A stretch of 64,000 nucleotides of DNA from an uncultured Flavobacteriales bacterium. Lineage in GTDB: Bacteria > Bacteroidota > Bacteroidia > Flavobacteriales > CAJXXR01. The position numbers were made by a program, and so were the translations under genes. Positions 18,651 through 28,456 of the stretch are shown here, piece after piece. The notes below the pieces were generated by a model that searched no databases, had not been told where the DNA came from, and worked only from the letters and a program-made list of their open reading frames with translations. Within the stretch, counting starts at the first letter, position 1. Each line of letters opens with the position of its first letter. The DNA lies in the NCBI GenBank assembly GCA_913063375.1, contig CAJXXR010000007.1:41580-105579 (forward strand), in the 5' to 3' direction.

Positions 18651-20075
18651 TTAATCTCCAGAACCAAGGCCTTTTCTAGTCATGGTTCCCCATCCTATCT
18701 TTTTACCCGTCATTTTATCAATATTTCCTTTTACTCCAGCCCAAAGCATAAAAGGATGAAAAACAAAAGGCTCTAATAAAGCTGTTAATACCAATTTGAA
18801 TATATCCTCCTTCTTCTTATACTGGTGATAGGTTAAATCTTCTGTTAGAAGTGCTACAATTGAGAATAACACTGAAAACAAATAGGCAGCAACAAAGAAT
18901 GCCAAGGCAAATCCCACATGTACCTTACCTATACTTATGAGTACTACAAAATATAGAATACCCGCAACCTCAATTAAGGGAGCCATTCTCTCATAAATCA
19001 ACCAAAATGGATAACTAAGCATTCCAAATGATTTGTATTTAGGGTTGAAACAAATATCCTTATGCATTTTTAATGTTTCAATAGTCCCTCTCGCCCACCT
19101 ATTTCTCTGAGAAGTAAGGATTTTATAATTGTCAGGAGCCTCTGTCCAACAAAGAGGATCAGGAATATAAGCCACTTTATAGGGCAAGTTTTGATCCTGC
19201 ATAAATTTCCTCATCCGTACAATAATTTCCATATCCTCCCCTACAGTATTGGTATCATAACCACCTGCATCAATGGCTACCTTGCGATCAAAAATGCCAA
19301 AAGCACCAGAGATTACTAACAAACCGTTCAATCTACTCCAGGCCATCCTCCCTAATAGAAATGCTCTTATATATTCCAAAATTTGAGCTCTTTCAATCAG
19401 CTTTTTAGGCAAATTTACTTTTATCAATTTACCATCTTTTATTTCACATGAGTTGGCAATTCGAATAACACCTCCAGTAGCAATTACCTTTTTATCTGTA
19501 AACTCCATGAAGGGTTTTATCATTTTTTGTAAGGAGTCTTCCACTAATAAACAATCAACATCGATACAGGCTACATATCTATTATTGGAAATATTTAAGC
19601 CAGTATTTAAAGCATCAGCCTTTCCACCATTCTCCTTATCTACTATCATCAACTTTTCAAAAGCTGGGTTTTTAGACTTATATATCCCGCGAACCTTTTG
19701 GGTTGGAATTTGGTAATCAATTAAATAATTAACTTTTTCCAGGTCATAGGCAGCTATCAACCGCTCCATACTATCATCTTTACTGCCATCATTTACAATG
19801 ATAACTTCATAGTTGACATAATGACTGGAAAGAAGTGAGCGAACATTATCTACTATATTCAACCCTTCATTATATGCGGGAGCAATAATAGAAATGGAAG
19901 GAGCCATTGGTGAAGACAAAATATCCTTATAATTGACAAAGCTGTTTTTTCTGAAGTAATTGATGGTCTCTATTCCTGAAAGGATAATTAGGGCAATATA
20001 AGAAAGGAATACTGAGCCTGCATACACCAAGAAAAGCCAATCAAATGTAGCTAATATATAATCGAAAATTAACAT
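18651..20075 (-). CDS. PgaC-like family 2 glycosyltransferase
   Basis: A 474-residue inner-membrane processive glycosyltransferase. Spans lie near 10-35 and in a C-terminal block (about 360-455). The GT-A core shows APAYNEGLNIVDN, VNDGSKDDSMERL (UDP-binding Asp), CIDVDCLLVEDS (DxD), VGEDMEI (catalytic Asp) and QRNRWARGT (QxxRW). This set is typical of poly-N-acetylglucosamine synthases and related beta-glycan synthases; the actual sugar is unknown. The start overlaps the HEAT gene by 7 bases, so it is the last gene of a four-gene regulated operon. Confidence 0.88.
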   Translation of the reverse strand: MLIFDYILATFDWLFLVYAGSVFLSYIALIILSGIETINYFRKNSFVNYKDILSSPMAPSISIIAPAYNEGLNIVDNVRSLLSSHYVNYEVIIVNDGSKDDSMERLIAAYDLEKVNYLIDYQIPTQKVRGIYKSKNPAFEKLMIVDKENGGKADALNTGLNISNNRYVACIDVDCLLVEDSLQKMIKPFMEFTDKKVIATGGVIRIANSCEIKDGKLIKVNLPKKLIERAQILEYIRAFLLGRMAWSRLNGLLVISGAFGIFDRKVAIDAGGYDTNTVGEDMEIIVRMRKFMQDQNLPYKVAYIPDPLCWTEAPDNYKILTSQRNRWARGTIETLKMHKDICFNPKYKSFGMLSYPFWLIYERMAPLIEVAGILYFVVLISIGKVHVGFALAFFVAAYLFSVLFSIVALLTEDLTYHQYKKKEDIFKLVLTALLEPFVFHPFMLWAGVKGNIDKMTGKKIGWGTMTRKGLGSGD

Positions 20076-21184
20076 ACCTGGTCCATTACAAATTCTAGTG
20101 CCCTTTCATTTTTAACATGAAGTGACCCCATTTCTTTTTTAAACTCTTCCTGCGTCAATAAATCCTTTAAAGCAAGCATAGCTTGAAGACTTATCTTAAA
20201 ATCAACATCTTCAGAACTTGCCGTCAAAAAGGTTACATCTTCCTCGGAACCTAATTGCGCAAGGGTATTTATTACACTTAATTTCCCTTCTTTAGTCAAA
20301 GCAACATAAGATTCCTTTAAATAAGGTTTCATGTCAAATAAGCCCATTTCCCCAATAATATCGATAGTCTGTTTTCTTATTTGAGGATCCCTATGTTTTA
20401 TTAATCGCTTTATTTCTTCAGGTTCAATAATATGATTGAAAAACTGCACTAATTTTAAAGAAAATTGGATTACAGTGATATTTTTAGATTTTAATAGGTC
20501 TTTTATTTGTGGTAAAACAAATTCAACATTGTTTTGAATACTGGCCATTAATTGTAGTTGTTGCCATTCTGAAACAGGGTACTTTAAATCAATTAAGAAC
20601 CCTAGACCTCCATATTCAAATAATCGCACCATTGTCAATTGAGCCTCACTACGCAATAACGTATTATTGTGATTCACTAAACCAAACACATACCCCTGAA
20701 TACTGCGCTCTTGCATTTCTGTTAGTTCTCGGATTCCTTGAATTTTAATATACCATTTTCTACTCTTTAACTTTTTAAGTGAATATTTGACCAAGCCCAA
20801 TTCATGAAATAACTCTTGAATCTGTGTAGCCATATCTCCTGAGATATCTCTTAGAAGACCAATCAATAGATCTTTAATAATATTCCTCTCAGCTTTAGAT
20901 TTAATAGCAATTTTCAATTCATTTACTATTTCATCCTTTTGCACTTGGTAATCAAAATCTTCCTCATCCAAATAAAGCAATGTTATCAACAACTCCTCAT
21001 ACTTCGCCCTCAAGAAGGACGTTTTATTCCTTCTATTGTATAACTTCATTCGTAGGCTGACCAACACTGTTAAGGTCAGTAAACACAAAAATAATAGCAC
21101 AACGATACTACCTAATAAGTACTTTACTTTTAAGGGAGATTCATGGTATAATTCTACTATCCATTCAAAAGGAGTCAAATTCAT
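20069..21184 (-). CDS. HEAT-repeat protein with an N-terminal membrane anchor
   Basis: A 371-residue protein. One strong span (about 20-46) is followed by a positively charged stretch (RMKLYNRRNKTSFLRAKYEE) and a cytoplasmic domain of helical HEAT-type repeats (about 130-360; for example IKGLIKHRDPQIRKQTIDII-like units). It lies 3 bases after the receiver gene and overlaps the glycosyltransferase start by 7 bases. HEAT arrays are protein-binding scaffolds, so it may couple the receiver to the synthase at the inner membrane. That is an inference from gene order; no enzymatic motif is seen. Confidence 0.75.
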   Translation of the reverse strand: MNLTPFEWIVELYHESPLKVKYLLGSIVVLLFLCLLTLTVLVSLRMKLYNRRNKTSFLRAKYEELLITLLYLDEEDFDYQVQKDEIVNELKIAIKSKAERNIIKDLLIGLLRDISGDMATQIQELFHELGLVKYSLKKLKSRKWYIKIQGIRELTEMQERSIQGYVFGLVNHNNTLLRSEAQLTMVRLFEYGGLGFLIDLKYPVSEWQQLQLMASIQNNVEFVLPQIKDLLKSKNITVIQFSLKLVQFFNHIIEPEEIKRLIKHRDPQIRKQTIDIIGEMGLFDMKPYLKESYVALTKEGKLSVINTLAQLGSEEDVTFLTASSEDVDFKISLQAMLALKDLLTQEEFKKEMGSLHVKNERALEFVMDQVC

Positions 21185-21187
21185 TCG

Positions 21188-21580
21188 CTAGTTTAAAACG
21201 GATTGTCCTGAAGTCTGAAGAATTCTCTTAACTCGAATCATTAATTCATTTGGACTAAATGGCTTAGCCATAAAATCATTGGCTCCTAAATCAAAAGCCT
21301 TAAGCACCATTTCCTCTTGCCCTGCTGCAGAAAATATTAATATTGGCATGGGTAGTTTTAGTTCGTTTCGTACATGACTAATTACTTCCAATCCACTGAT
21401 AAAAGGCAACATTATATCACTTAAAATAAGATCGGGCTGATCATTTTCAATAATTTCTATAGCCTGTTTTCCGTCATGTGCAACCAATGGTAGATACCCT
21501 TCTTTTTGCAATCTAAATTTCAACAACAGAGAAAGTGTTGTATCATCCTCCACTAATAGTACTTTTATTTTATTTTTCAT
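21188..21580 (-). CDS. Single-domain response regulator receiver
   Basis: A 130-residue receiver domain with no output domain. Acidic pair EDD near 11-13, phospho-acceptor Asp in LILSDIMLPF (about 55), switch Ser in ILIFSAAGQ and Lys in FMAKPFSPNE are all present, so it should be phosphorylated. The start lies in the ATGA overlap with the hybrid kinase stop, which makes the kinase its likely phosphodonor. With no DNA-binding domain it must act by protein contact, plausibly on the HEAT or glycosyltransferase protein that follows. Confidence 0.9.
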   Translation of the reverse strand: MKNKIKVLLVEDDTTLSLLLKFRLQKEGYLPLVAHDGKQAIEIIENDQPDLILSDIMLPFISGLEVISHVRNELKLPMPILIFSAAGQEEMVLKAFDLGANDFMAKPFSPNELMIRVKRILQTSGQSVLN

Positions 21581-24500
21581 GCTTGCAAAATTTCAAGTTC
21601 ACTATTCAGCTCCACTTTTACACCTTCAAATATTCTCTCACAATTTTGGATAAGATCTGGTATAGTAATCAATTCCCTTTTATTCCTACTTTTATCATCG
21701 ATATCCGTAATCATTGGTAACATTTCCTGAACACCAAACAGACTTACACTCGGCTTAATCCTATGTGTTTCGGCATGTACGGTATCCCAATTTTCCATTT
21801 TAGCACCTTCAGAAACATTCTTTAAATAGATATCAAACTCCGTTAAAAAGGATTCGATAATAGCAATCATAATTTCTTTTTCTCCAAAAGTTTCTTCTCT
21901 GAAAAAAGTAAGATCTATAAAATCCCTAGAAATTACATCTTTAGAAGTTTCTACTTCACCATCCAATTCATTAAGATTTATTACCTGTGGTTTATTCTCT
22001 AAAATTTCCTTCCTAGGCCAACCCCACTTTTGCAACTTCTCCTTCAATATCTGAACCTTAAAGGGCTTAAAGACATAATCATTCATACCAAGATTCTTGG
22101 CTTTTATAGCATCACCATTTGAAGCATGCGCAGACATCGCAATAATTGGAATAGTAGCAATCTCAGGAGACATTTTAGTTCTGATATGAACCGTAGTATC
22201 ATAACCATTCATTATAGGCATTTGAATATCCATCAAAACTACATGATGATCTTCTCTAATCATTTCAATTGCCTCTTTCCCGTTGTTGGCAATATCAACT
22301 TCACAATTCCATCTTTTCAAGCGCGTTGTTGCTAATAATTGGTTGACATGATTGTCTTCCACCAATAAGACTTTTAAACCGAGGTTTTCTCGCCTATGAT
22401 TAAGGAATTGAGATTCATCTTCTTGGTTATAGAATATTTTTTGATCCTTTTTAAGAGGGATAATTAATTCGAATTCTGTTCCTTTATTCAATTCACTGTG
22501 AACTTTTAGCGAACCTCCTAATCTTTCTGTAAGGCCTTTTACAATGGTTAAACCTAAGCCATTACCTCCAACAATTCTTTTTATTTCTTTTTGATCACCT
22601 TGATTAAATAAGTCAAATATTTGATCAAGTTTTTCGGCAGGGACTCCTATACCCGTATCTTTTACATAAAAACTTATACTTGTGAAATCTTCAGTATCAT
22701 ATTTTGAAGATACCTTCATATAGACACCCCCCTCATCCGTGAACTTTATACCATTGCTTAATAGATTTAAAAATATTTGCTCCAATCTAGTTGGATCACC
22801 TATAAAATTCAAATGTGTTCCATCATCAATAGATAGTTCAAACTCTAATCCCTTTTCATCCGCAGTCCATTCCATTAAATGGAAAACCTTTTTCAGAGTA
22901 TGCTCTAGATTAAAAGGAATATTTTCCAGCACTACTCTTCCAGCATCCAACTTTGACAAGTCAAGGATATCGTTGATTAAGGAGAGTAATAATTCACTAG
23001 AATTCTTTACTGTATCTAGGTAATTAACCTGAGTCTCATTCAATTCTGTTTCCATCAATAGGTCCGTAAAACCAATTACGGCATTCATTGGAGTCCGAAT
23101 TTCATGACTCATATTCGCGATAAATTCATCCTTAATTTTAAGGGCATTCTCTGCGTAAAGCTTCGCATTCAATAAATCTTCCTCGTCCTTCTTTCTTTGC
23201 GTTATATTGTATCTAGTTGCAATAAACTGTGCTACTTCACCTTTTTCATCCAAAAACGGAGTGATAGTAGTATCTACCCAATAAGTCTCACCATCCTTGG
23301 CCTTATTCATCACCTCACCTTTCCAAACTTTCCCACTATTTATGCATTCCCACATTTCACGGAAAAACTCAATGCCATGGTGTCCAGAATTCAATATTCT
23401 ATGATTTGCCCCAATTACCTCTTCCCTAGTATATTTGGACATTTCACAAAATTTATCGTTTACGAAGGTTATTATTCCATTGGAATCTGTAATCGCTAAA
23501 ATAGTGGATTGATCCAATGCATATTTATAATTATCAACTTCATCCAATACCGATTTAATACGTGTAATATCCCTTGCTACACAATACAAATCACCCGTTT
23601 CTGGGTCTACATTTGCATTCCACCGTAGCCACTTAACACTCCTATCCTTACAGATATATCTATTTTCAAATCCAATTAAACCATTCCCTTCAGAAAGTCT
23701 TTTCATCTCAGTATAGGACTTGGACACATCATCCGGATGAACGAATTCAGAAAAGGGCTGATTCAATAATTCAACTTCACTATACTGCAATAGTTTGATA
23801 AAGGCAGGGTTAACCCTTTTAAAATTACCTTCAAAATCTGCAATGCAAACCAAATCCAACGAAAGATCAAAGAACCGGTCTTGTTGAGACTTTAGTTTTT
23901 CACCTAGAGATATATCGCTTGCGACAACAGAAAATCCAATAATCACATCAATTTCATTCTTGATTGGAGAAACCGAAATGGATAATGGCATAGAATGACC
24001 ATCCTTCTTTACACCAATTTGCTCAAAGGAACTGATCTTTTTTCCCGCTAAAATTAACTTAGATAAGGATTTTGATCGTTGATTATTTTCAACAAAGAAG
24101 ATGGTCATTAAGGGCTGCCCCACAATCTCCTTCGACTCATATTGAAACATACTTTTTGCACCATCATTCCAGGTTACAATATTACCTTCGAAATCAACAC
24201 TTAGAATTGCATCTATAGAACTCTCTACGATACTGGCCAATCTATTCTGCTTTAAATTAGCTTGTATTTCAGCTGTAATATCATTGTACTTCCAAAAGTA
24301 TCCTGTAAAATTCCTACCTTCAAACATAGGTACATAAGAACGATGAAACACCTTCCCATCAACAAAATCAACCCTTTCATCCTTTGATACTTCCTTATCC
24401 TCTAATAACTGATATACCCTTTCAATAAAATAAGCCGGTTCTGTAGTCAGATAACTACTCTTCTCTACAAGGTCGGCATACCTTTTACCAATCATTTTTT

Positions 24501-25014
24501 TGGCACTATTTCTTAAATGAAAAAGTTTACAAAATTGTTCATTGATATAGGTAATATATCCATTCTCATCCTCCATCATCACCCCTGCATCAAGGTTCTC
24601 CAAAAGGGATGTTAAAGTTTGTGTTGTAGAGGAATGTGCTAATGCAACCTCCTTATCCTTTGTAATGTCTCGGGCAATAGCACGAAAACCAACAAGTTCA
24701 TTATCTTCTATCAATACAACAACCCTTTGCCCAATCCATTGTTCTTTTCCATTAATTGGAATAGTTGCAAATTCAAAGTAGGTGGTATCTATTCCCTTAT
24801 GTAACTGATCTGTATAAAATTCGATGGCACTTTCTCTAAAATCTTCTCTTATAATGTCGGTATAATGAACCTTTGACATATCTCCCGCCTTGTATCCTAA
24901 AGCTTCTAACATAAAGCCATTAGCAAAGGTGAAAAATCCATGTAAGTCAATGCAGTAAACATAATCGTTTACTCCTTCAACTAAAGCTTTATAATTAACC
25001 TGATACGAATTCAT
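21577..25014 (-). CDS. Five-PAS hybrid histidine kinase with REC and Hpt domains
   Basis: A 1145-residue soluble kinase without clear membrane spans. Five PAS domains run from about 8 to 620 (starts near 8, 130, 258, 378 and 500). They are followed by HisKA (NMSHEIRTPMNAVIGFTD), HATPase (NGIKFTDEGG, DTGIGVPAEKLDQIF, GGNGLGLTIVKGL), a receiver (LLVEDNHVNQ, VVLMDIQMPIMNGYD) and a C-terminal Hpt domain (ETHRIKPSVSLFG). This is a complete His-Asp-His relay that would end on the separate receiver encoded next (4-base overlap). The signals sensed by the PAS domains are unknown. First gene of the operon that ends with the glycosyltransferase. Confidence 0.93.
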   Translation of the reverse strand: MNSYQVNYKALVEGVNDYVYCIDLHGFFTFANGFMLEALGYKAGDMSKVHYTDIIREDFRESAIEFYTDQLHKGIDTTYFEFATIPINGKEQWIGQRVVVLIEDNELVGFRAIARDITKDKEVALAHSSTTQTLTSLLENLDAGVMMEDENGYITYINEQFCKLFHLRNSAKKMIGKRYADLVEKSSYLTTEPAYFIERVYQLLEDKEVSKDERVDFVDGKVFHRSYVPMFEGRNFTGYFWKYNDITAEIQANLKQNRLASIVESSIDAILSVDFEGNIVTWNDGAKSMFQYESKEIVGQPLMTIFFVENNQRSKSLSKLILAGKKISSFEQIGVKKDGHSMPLSISVSPIKNEIDVIIGFSVVASDISLGEKLKSQQDRFFDLSLDLVCIADFEGNFKRVNPAFIKLLQYSEVELLNQPFSEFVHPDDVSKSYTEMKRLSEGNGLIGFENRYICKDRSVKWLRWNANVDPETGDLYCVARDITRIKSVLDEVDNYKYALDQSTILAITDSNGIITFVNDKFCEMSKYTREEVIGANHRILNSGHHGIEFFREMWECINSGKVWKGEVMNKAKDGETYWVDTTITPFLDEKGEVAQFIATRYNITQRKKDEEDLLNAKLYAENALKIKDEFIANMSHEIRTPMNAVIGFTDLLMETELNETQVNYLDTVKNSSELLLSLINDILDLSKLDAGRVVLENIPFNLEHTLKKVFHLMEWTADEKGLEFELSIDDGTHLNFIGDPTRLEQIFLNLLSNGIKFTDEGGVYMKVSSKYDTEDFTSISFYVKDTGIGVPAEKLDQIFDLFNQGDQKEIKRIVGGNGLGLTIVKGLTERLGGSLKVHSELNKGTEFELIIPLKKDQKIFYNQEDESQFLNHRRENLGLKVLLVEDNHVNQLLATTRLKRWNCEVDIANNGKEAIEMIREDHHVVLMDIQMPIMNGYDTTVHIRTKMSPEIATIPIIAMSAHASNGDAIKAKNLGMNDYVFKPFKVQILKEKLQKWGWPRKEILENKPQVINLNELDGEVETSKDVISRDFIDLTFFREETFGEKEIMIAIIESFLTEFDIYLKNVSEGAKMENWDTVHAETHRIKPSVSLFGVQEMLPMITDIDDKSRNKRELITIPDLIQNCERIFEGVKVELNSELEILQA

Positions 25015-25234
25015 TTTATAATTTAATTTGTATTAAAAATAACAAAAAATATATAAAAAACATAGTCTATCCCTTTAAATTAGCCATTTCCAGAAGGGTT
25101 AATTATTTTTATTTCTCCACTTATTTGTTAAATTATTTGAGTTGACCTTATAAAACCATGATTTGATTCTATTAGGCAGATAGAATTGTCCCAAATTCAT
25201 TACCTTAATACATTCGAATTTAGCACAGGTATAT

Positions 25235-25930
25235 ATGCAAAAGGTTATTATAAACAATGAAATAATTCATTACGATCATCAGACAGATAAACGTATAAAA
25301 AATGTTTATATAAAAATTGATAAACATCGAAATGTGGTATTAAAAAGCCCAGGCCTTTCTGACAAAGCTGCTGAAGCAATAATGATGAAGAAGGCAAATT
25401 GGATCTTAAAAAAACTGGATGACATACAAAAACAGCTTCCAAAGCTAATTAACAATGAATCACTAATAAACTGTCATGATGAACAGTTTAGTGTGAAAAT
25501 TCATACAACAACAGGTAAGCAAGCTATTCGATTAAAAATCATTGATAAAGAATTACATTTCTACCTCAACCCGACGGTAGAAACCCAATTGGGAATACAT
25601 TTATTACTTGAAAAATTTTACAAGTCCAAGACCCTTGAAATAGTCCCTACAAAACTGGAGTATTGGTCCAAGAAAACGGGTTTAAACTATACTGGATTAA
25701 AGTTCAGAAAAATGAAACGTCAATGGGGTAATTGTTCTTATAAAAATGTAATTACTATAAATTCTAGCGTAAGTAAATTGACTCCAGAGCAACTTGACTA
25801 CCTACTTGTACATGAACTATGTCATACGGTGGTAAAAAACCATTCAAAGAAATTCTGGAAGGTTGTAGAAAGTCATTTACCTAATTTCGCAAGCTTAGAT
25901 CGTTCAATAAAACAATCTCGAATTGATTAA
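25235..25930 (+). CDS. YgjP-like zinc metallopeptidase (M48 superfamily)
   Basis: A 231-residue cytosolic protein of the YgjP/DUF45 family. The zinc motif is HELCHTVVKNHSKKFW (HExxH and a downstream His), preceded by the usual MKRQWGNCSYKNVITIN strand. Such proteins are predicted metal-dependent proteases; substrates are unknown. The gene is single, with a strong terminator 2 bases after its stop. The ATG at 25235 gives the family's typical start (VIINNEIIHY). Confidence 0.9.
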   Translation: MQKVIINNEIIHYDHQTDKRIKNVYIKIDKHRNVVLKSPGLSDKAAEAIMMKKANWILKKLDDIQKQLPKLINNESLINCHDEQFSVKIHTTTGKQAIRLKIIDKELHFYLNPTVETQLGIHLLLEKFYKSKTLEIVPTKLEYWSKKTGLNYTGLKFRKMKRQWGNCSYKNVITINSSVSKLTPEQLDYLLVHELCHTVVKNHSKKFWKVVESHLPNFASLDRSIKQSRID

Positions 25931-25931
25931 T

Positions 25932-25967
25932 AAAAAAAGGGATACTGAAAACAGCATCCCTTTTTTT
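25932..25967. terminator. Bidirectional intrinsic terminator
   Basis: AAAAAAAGGGAT and ATCCCTTTTTTT arms with an inner CTG/CAG pair and an AAAA loop give a long hairpin with U-runs on both strands. It serves the YgjP-like gene and the convergent PhoD-like gene. Confidence 0.9.
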
Positions 25968-25990
25968 ATATAATGTATAGATCAATAATC

Positions 25991-27331
25991 TTAAAACATC
26001 AATTCAGATTCATGAATTTTTTGTGTTTTAATTACTTTTCCATTTTTATTGAAAATCTCAAAAGTCAAAATTCGACTTCCATCAGCTCCATCAACTTTTA
26101 CACGAGAATAGTTCCCCTTGTCACCATCAATCAATGGTCCAGTTGTAAGCTCATATAGTGGATATCCACTAGCTCTATCAGATTTAATAATGTCATTTAC
26201 ATTTTCATTCGCAGAGATAAAAACAACACCTTCAAATTTACCATCAGCTAATCTATTCATGAAGGACTTATATTCCTCACTGTACTTCATCATTGCATCT
26301 GAAGCTGTAGGGTCCATGAATGGGATACTAGATACTAAGAATTTAAACGTAGCATTTGATCCCCACATTTCTAAGAAAAGTCTATCTAGTTGACGATTAC
26401 CATAAAGGGCGTCATCCTCTCCATCTGCCGCTCTAAACATACGGTCATCCAACATAAAGATATCAATATCCTCATAGTCGTATTTCTTATATACACCATA
26501 ATCTCTATATGTATAGTTGTATACTTTTTGTGGTGTGTTTGGCCAGAAAAGGTTGAATGCCATCAAAGCTGAATCCTTAAGGGCCATAGATGAGTTAGAA
26601 TTATGAAGACCATAATCATTTTCATCCCAAATTGCGATATGAGGAGTAGATTGCATGAATTCATTCACCGTTGGTCTTTTACGCAACTCTTTATAGGAGT
26701 TACAAACTGAGGCAAAGTTCTCATACTTTCCATTTTCGATATAGACATTATTCCCACCCCAGATCATGAAGTTATTATCAGTCTTTACCATTTTCTTCAG
26801 AATATCTTCAGAATGGCTATCTTTTTGATCAATGTTTAATTGAGAACCAAAAAGAAAGTAAATATCATCACTATGCGATCTTGAAGTATATAAGGCAAAT
26901 TCTTCAAATACCATATCTCCATCTAAATAGACTTCAATATTGTATTCAGAATCCTTACTCAAATTCTGCAAGTCAATGACAACAGGTATTTCATCCCCAA
27001 AATGAGCAGAGTGGATAGATTTGTACCATTTATTGTCTTTATATTCGTCTACTTTACCAACTGTATAGTTGATATCGAAAGATTTTTCTTCATTAAAATC
27101 TTCCAAATGCAGCCTTATATTCTCGGTTCCTTTTGGAACGAGCAACCACATTCTTGAGCTGTAGTTATCAATATAGGACACCATAGGACCGGCAATCAAT
27201 CCTTTTTCAATCCTATTTTCAGTTTTAGTTTTAGAAATAATTTGAGAATCTACATTTTCCTTTACTTGAGCAAAAGATGGACTTACAAGAGCAATCCCTA
27301 AAAATGCAGTTAAAAAGTTATTAAACTTCAT
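25991..27331 (-). CDS. Secreted PhoD-like protein, metal motifs apparently lost
   Basis: A 446-residue exported protein (signal peptide to VSPSFAQ). The Fn3-like N-terminus and the later blocks follow the alkaline phosphatase D family of Bacteroidota. At each place where active members carry metal ligands the residues differ: WGGNNVY (191-197) for LGDNVY, WDENDYGLHN (235-244) for WDDHDYGPND, and ISANEN (372-377) for SGDRHH. This suggests an enzyme that has lost phosphatase activity or binds a different metal. ATG 27331 is chosen because an upstream ATG 16 codons earlier would bury the signal peptide. The motif comparison is from memory of the family, not an alignment. Confidence 0.75.
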   Translation of the reverse strand: MKFNNFLTAFLGIALVSPSFAQVKENVDSQIISKTKTENRIEKGLIAGPMVSYIDNYSSRMWLLVPKGTENIRLHLEDFNEEKSFDINYTVGKVDEYKDNKWYKSIHSAHFGDEIPVVIDLQNLSKDSEYNIEVYLDGDMVFEEFALYTSRSHSDDIYFLFGSQLNIDQKDSHSEDILKKMVKTDNNFMIWGGNNVYIENGKYENFASVCNSYKELRKRPTVNEFMQSTPHIAIWDENDYGLHNSNSSMALKDSALMAFNLFWPNTPQKVYNYTYRDYGVYKKYDYEDIDIFMLDDRMFRAADGEDDALYGNRQLDRLFLEMWGSNATFKFLVSSIPFMDPTASDAMMKYSEEYKSFMNRLADGKFEGVVFISANENVNDIIKSDRASGYPLYELTTGPLIDGDKGNYSRVKVDGADGSRILTFEIFNKNGKVIKTQKIHESELMF

Positions 27332-27459
27332 AAAAATCTTTTTTATACAAACAAAGGCCCAATTGTCTGGGCACTTCAAGTAAAATATGATATGTTTTTA
27401 TCCGTAGCAATATACGGATTTCAACCAGTAAGTTGTAAATATAAAAATAGTTTAAATAA

Positions 27460-27484
27460 AAAAGGCCCCCAGAGGGAGCCTTTT
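27460..27484 (-). terminator. Intrinsic terminator of the uvrA-PPIase run
   Basis: AAAAGGC-C-CCC pairs with GGG-A-GCCTTTT around an AGA loop. The minus strand continues into U from the A-tract at 27458-27463. It lies about 20 bases past the stop of the last PPIase gene. Confidence 0.85.
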
Positions 27485-27503
27485 CAAAAAAATAATCAAA
27501 AAA

Positions 27504-28454
27504 TTACTTAAACTTAAGTAATTCAACATCAAATTCGAGTGTTGCCTTTGGTGGAATTACCGGTGGATACCCACCTTCACCGTATGCCATGTGGTAAGGA
27601 ATAACAAGTGTTACCTTCTCACCTACTTTCATACCTTTTACACCTTCTTCCCATCCAGTGATTACCATTCCTGCACCCAATTCGAATTCAAATGGTTGAT
27701 TTCTATTGTGTGACGAATCAAATACACTTCCGTCCAAAAGACGACCTGTGTAATGAACAGTTACTTTATGACCCAATTTAGCTACCTCTCCGGAACCTTC
27801 TTGTGTAACAGCTTTTATCAAACCTGAAGATTGAAAATCAGCATCTGGAAACTTAGCAGTATATTTATCCAACATTGCTTGACGCTCTGATTCTTGATTT
27901 CCTTGTTCCTTCTCAATAAAACCTTGTAAAGAAGATACAAATACATCTTTAGCATTAAATGCTTCAGCTTTTGCTCCAACAGCTTCAATAGTAATAGCTT
28001 TCATAACATCTCCACCAGCGATTTGGTTTACAATATCCATACCTTCTACTACATTCCCGAAAACAGTGTGCTTACCATCTAACCATGGCGTCTCTAAATG
28101 CGTAATGAAGAACTGAGAACCATTGGTTCCAGGACCTGCATTAGCCATAGATAAAACTCCAGGACCAGTGTGTTTTAAGTCATTGTGGATTTCATCTGGG
28201 AAATTATACCCAGGTCCACCAACACCACTACCTTTTGGACAACCAGCTTGAACCATGAAATTTTCAATCACACGGTGAAATTTCAAACCATCATAATATG
28301 GTTCACCTACCGCTTTTTCATCATTATCCAACTCACCCTTGGCTAAACCAACAAAGTTAGCTACCGTCATTGGTGTTTTTTCAAACTCCAAGTTCAATAC
28401 AATCTCCCCTCTATCAGATGAGATGATTGCATATAATCCTTCTTCTCTTGCCAT
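27504..28454 (-). CDS. Cyclophilin-FKBP fusion peptidyl-prolyl isomerase
   Basis: A 316-residue protein fusing a cyclophilin domain (about 5-155; FHRVIENFMVQAGCPKG, NGSQFFITH, WLDGKHTVFG) to a C-terminal FKBP domain (about 215-316; VTVHYTGRLLDGSVFDSS, VITGWEEGVKGMKVGE). Both active sites look intact. There is no signal peptide, unlike its upstream paralogue, so it is probably cytosolic. It lies 2 bases after that paralogue, and the two clearly arose by tandem duplication followed by a change of location. Confidence 0.9.
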   Translation of the reverse strand: MAREEGLYAIISSDRGEIVLNLEFEKTPMTVANFVGLAKGELDNDEKAVGEPYYDGLKFHRVIENFMVQAGCPKGSGVGGPGYNFPDEIHNDLKHTGPGVLSMANAGPGTNGSQFFITHLETPWLDGKHTVFGNVVEGMDIVNQIAGGDVMKAITIEAVGAKAEAFNAKDVFVSSLQGFIEKEQGNQESERQAMLDKYTAKFPDADFQSSGLIKAVTQEGSGEVAKLGHKVTVHYTGRLLDGSVFDSSHNRNQPFEFELGAGMVITGWEEGVKGMKVGEKVTLVIPYHMAYGEGGYPPVIPPKATLEFDVELLKFK

Positions 28455-28456
28455 TG

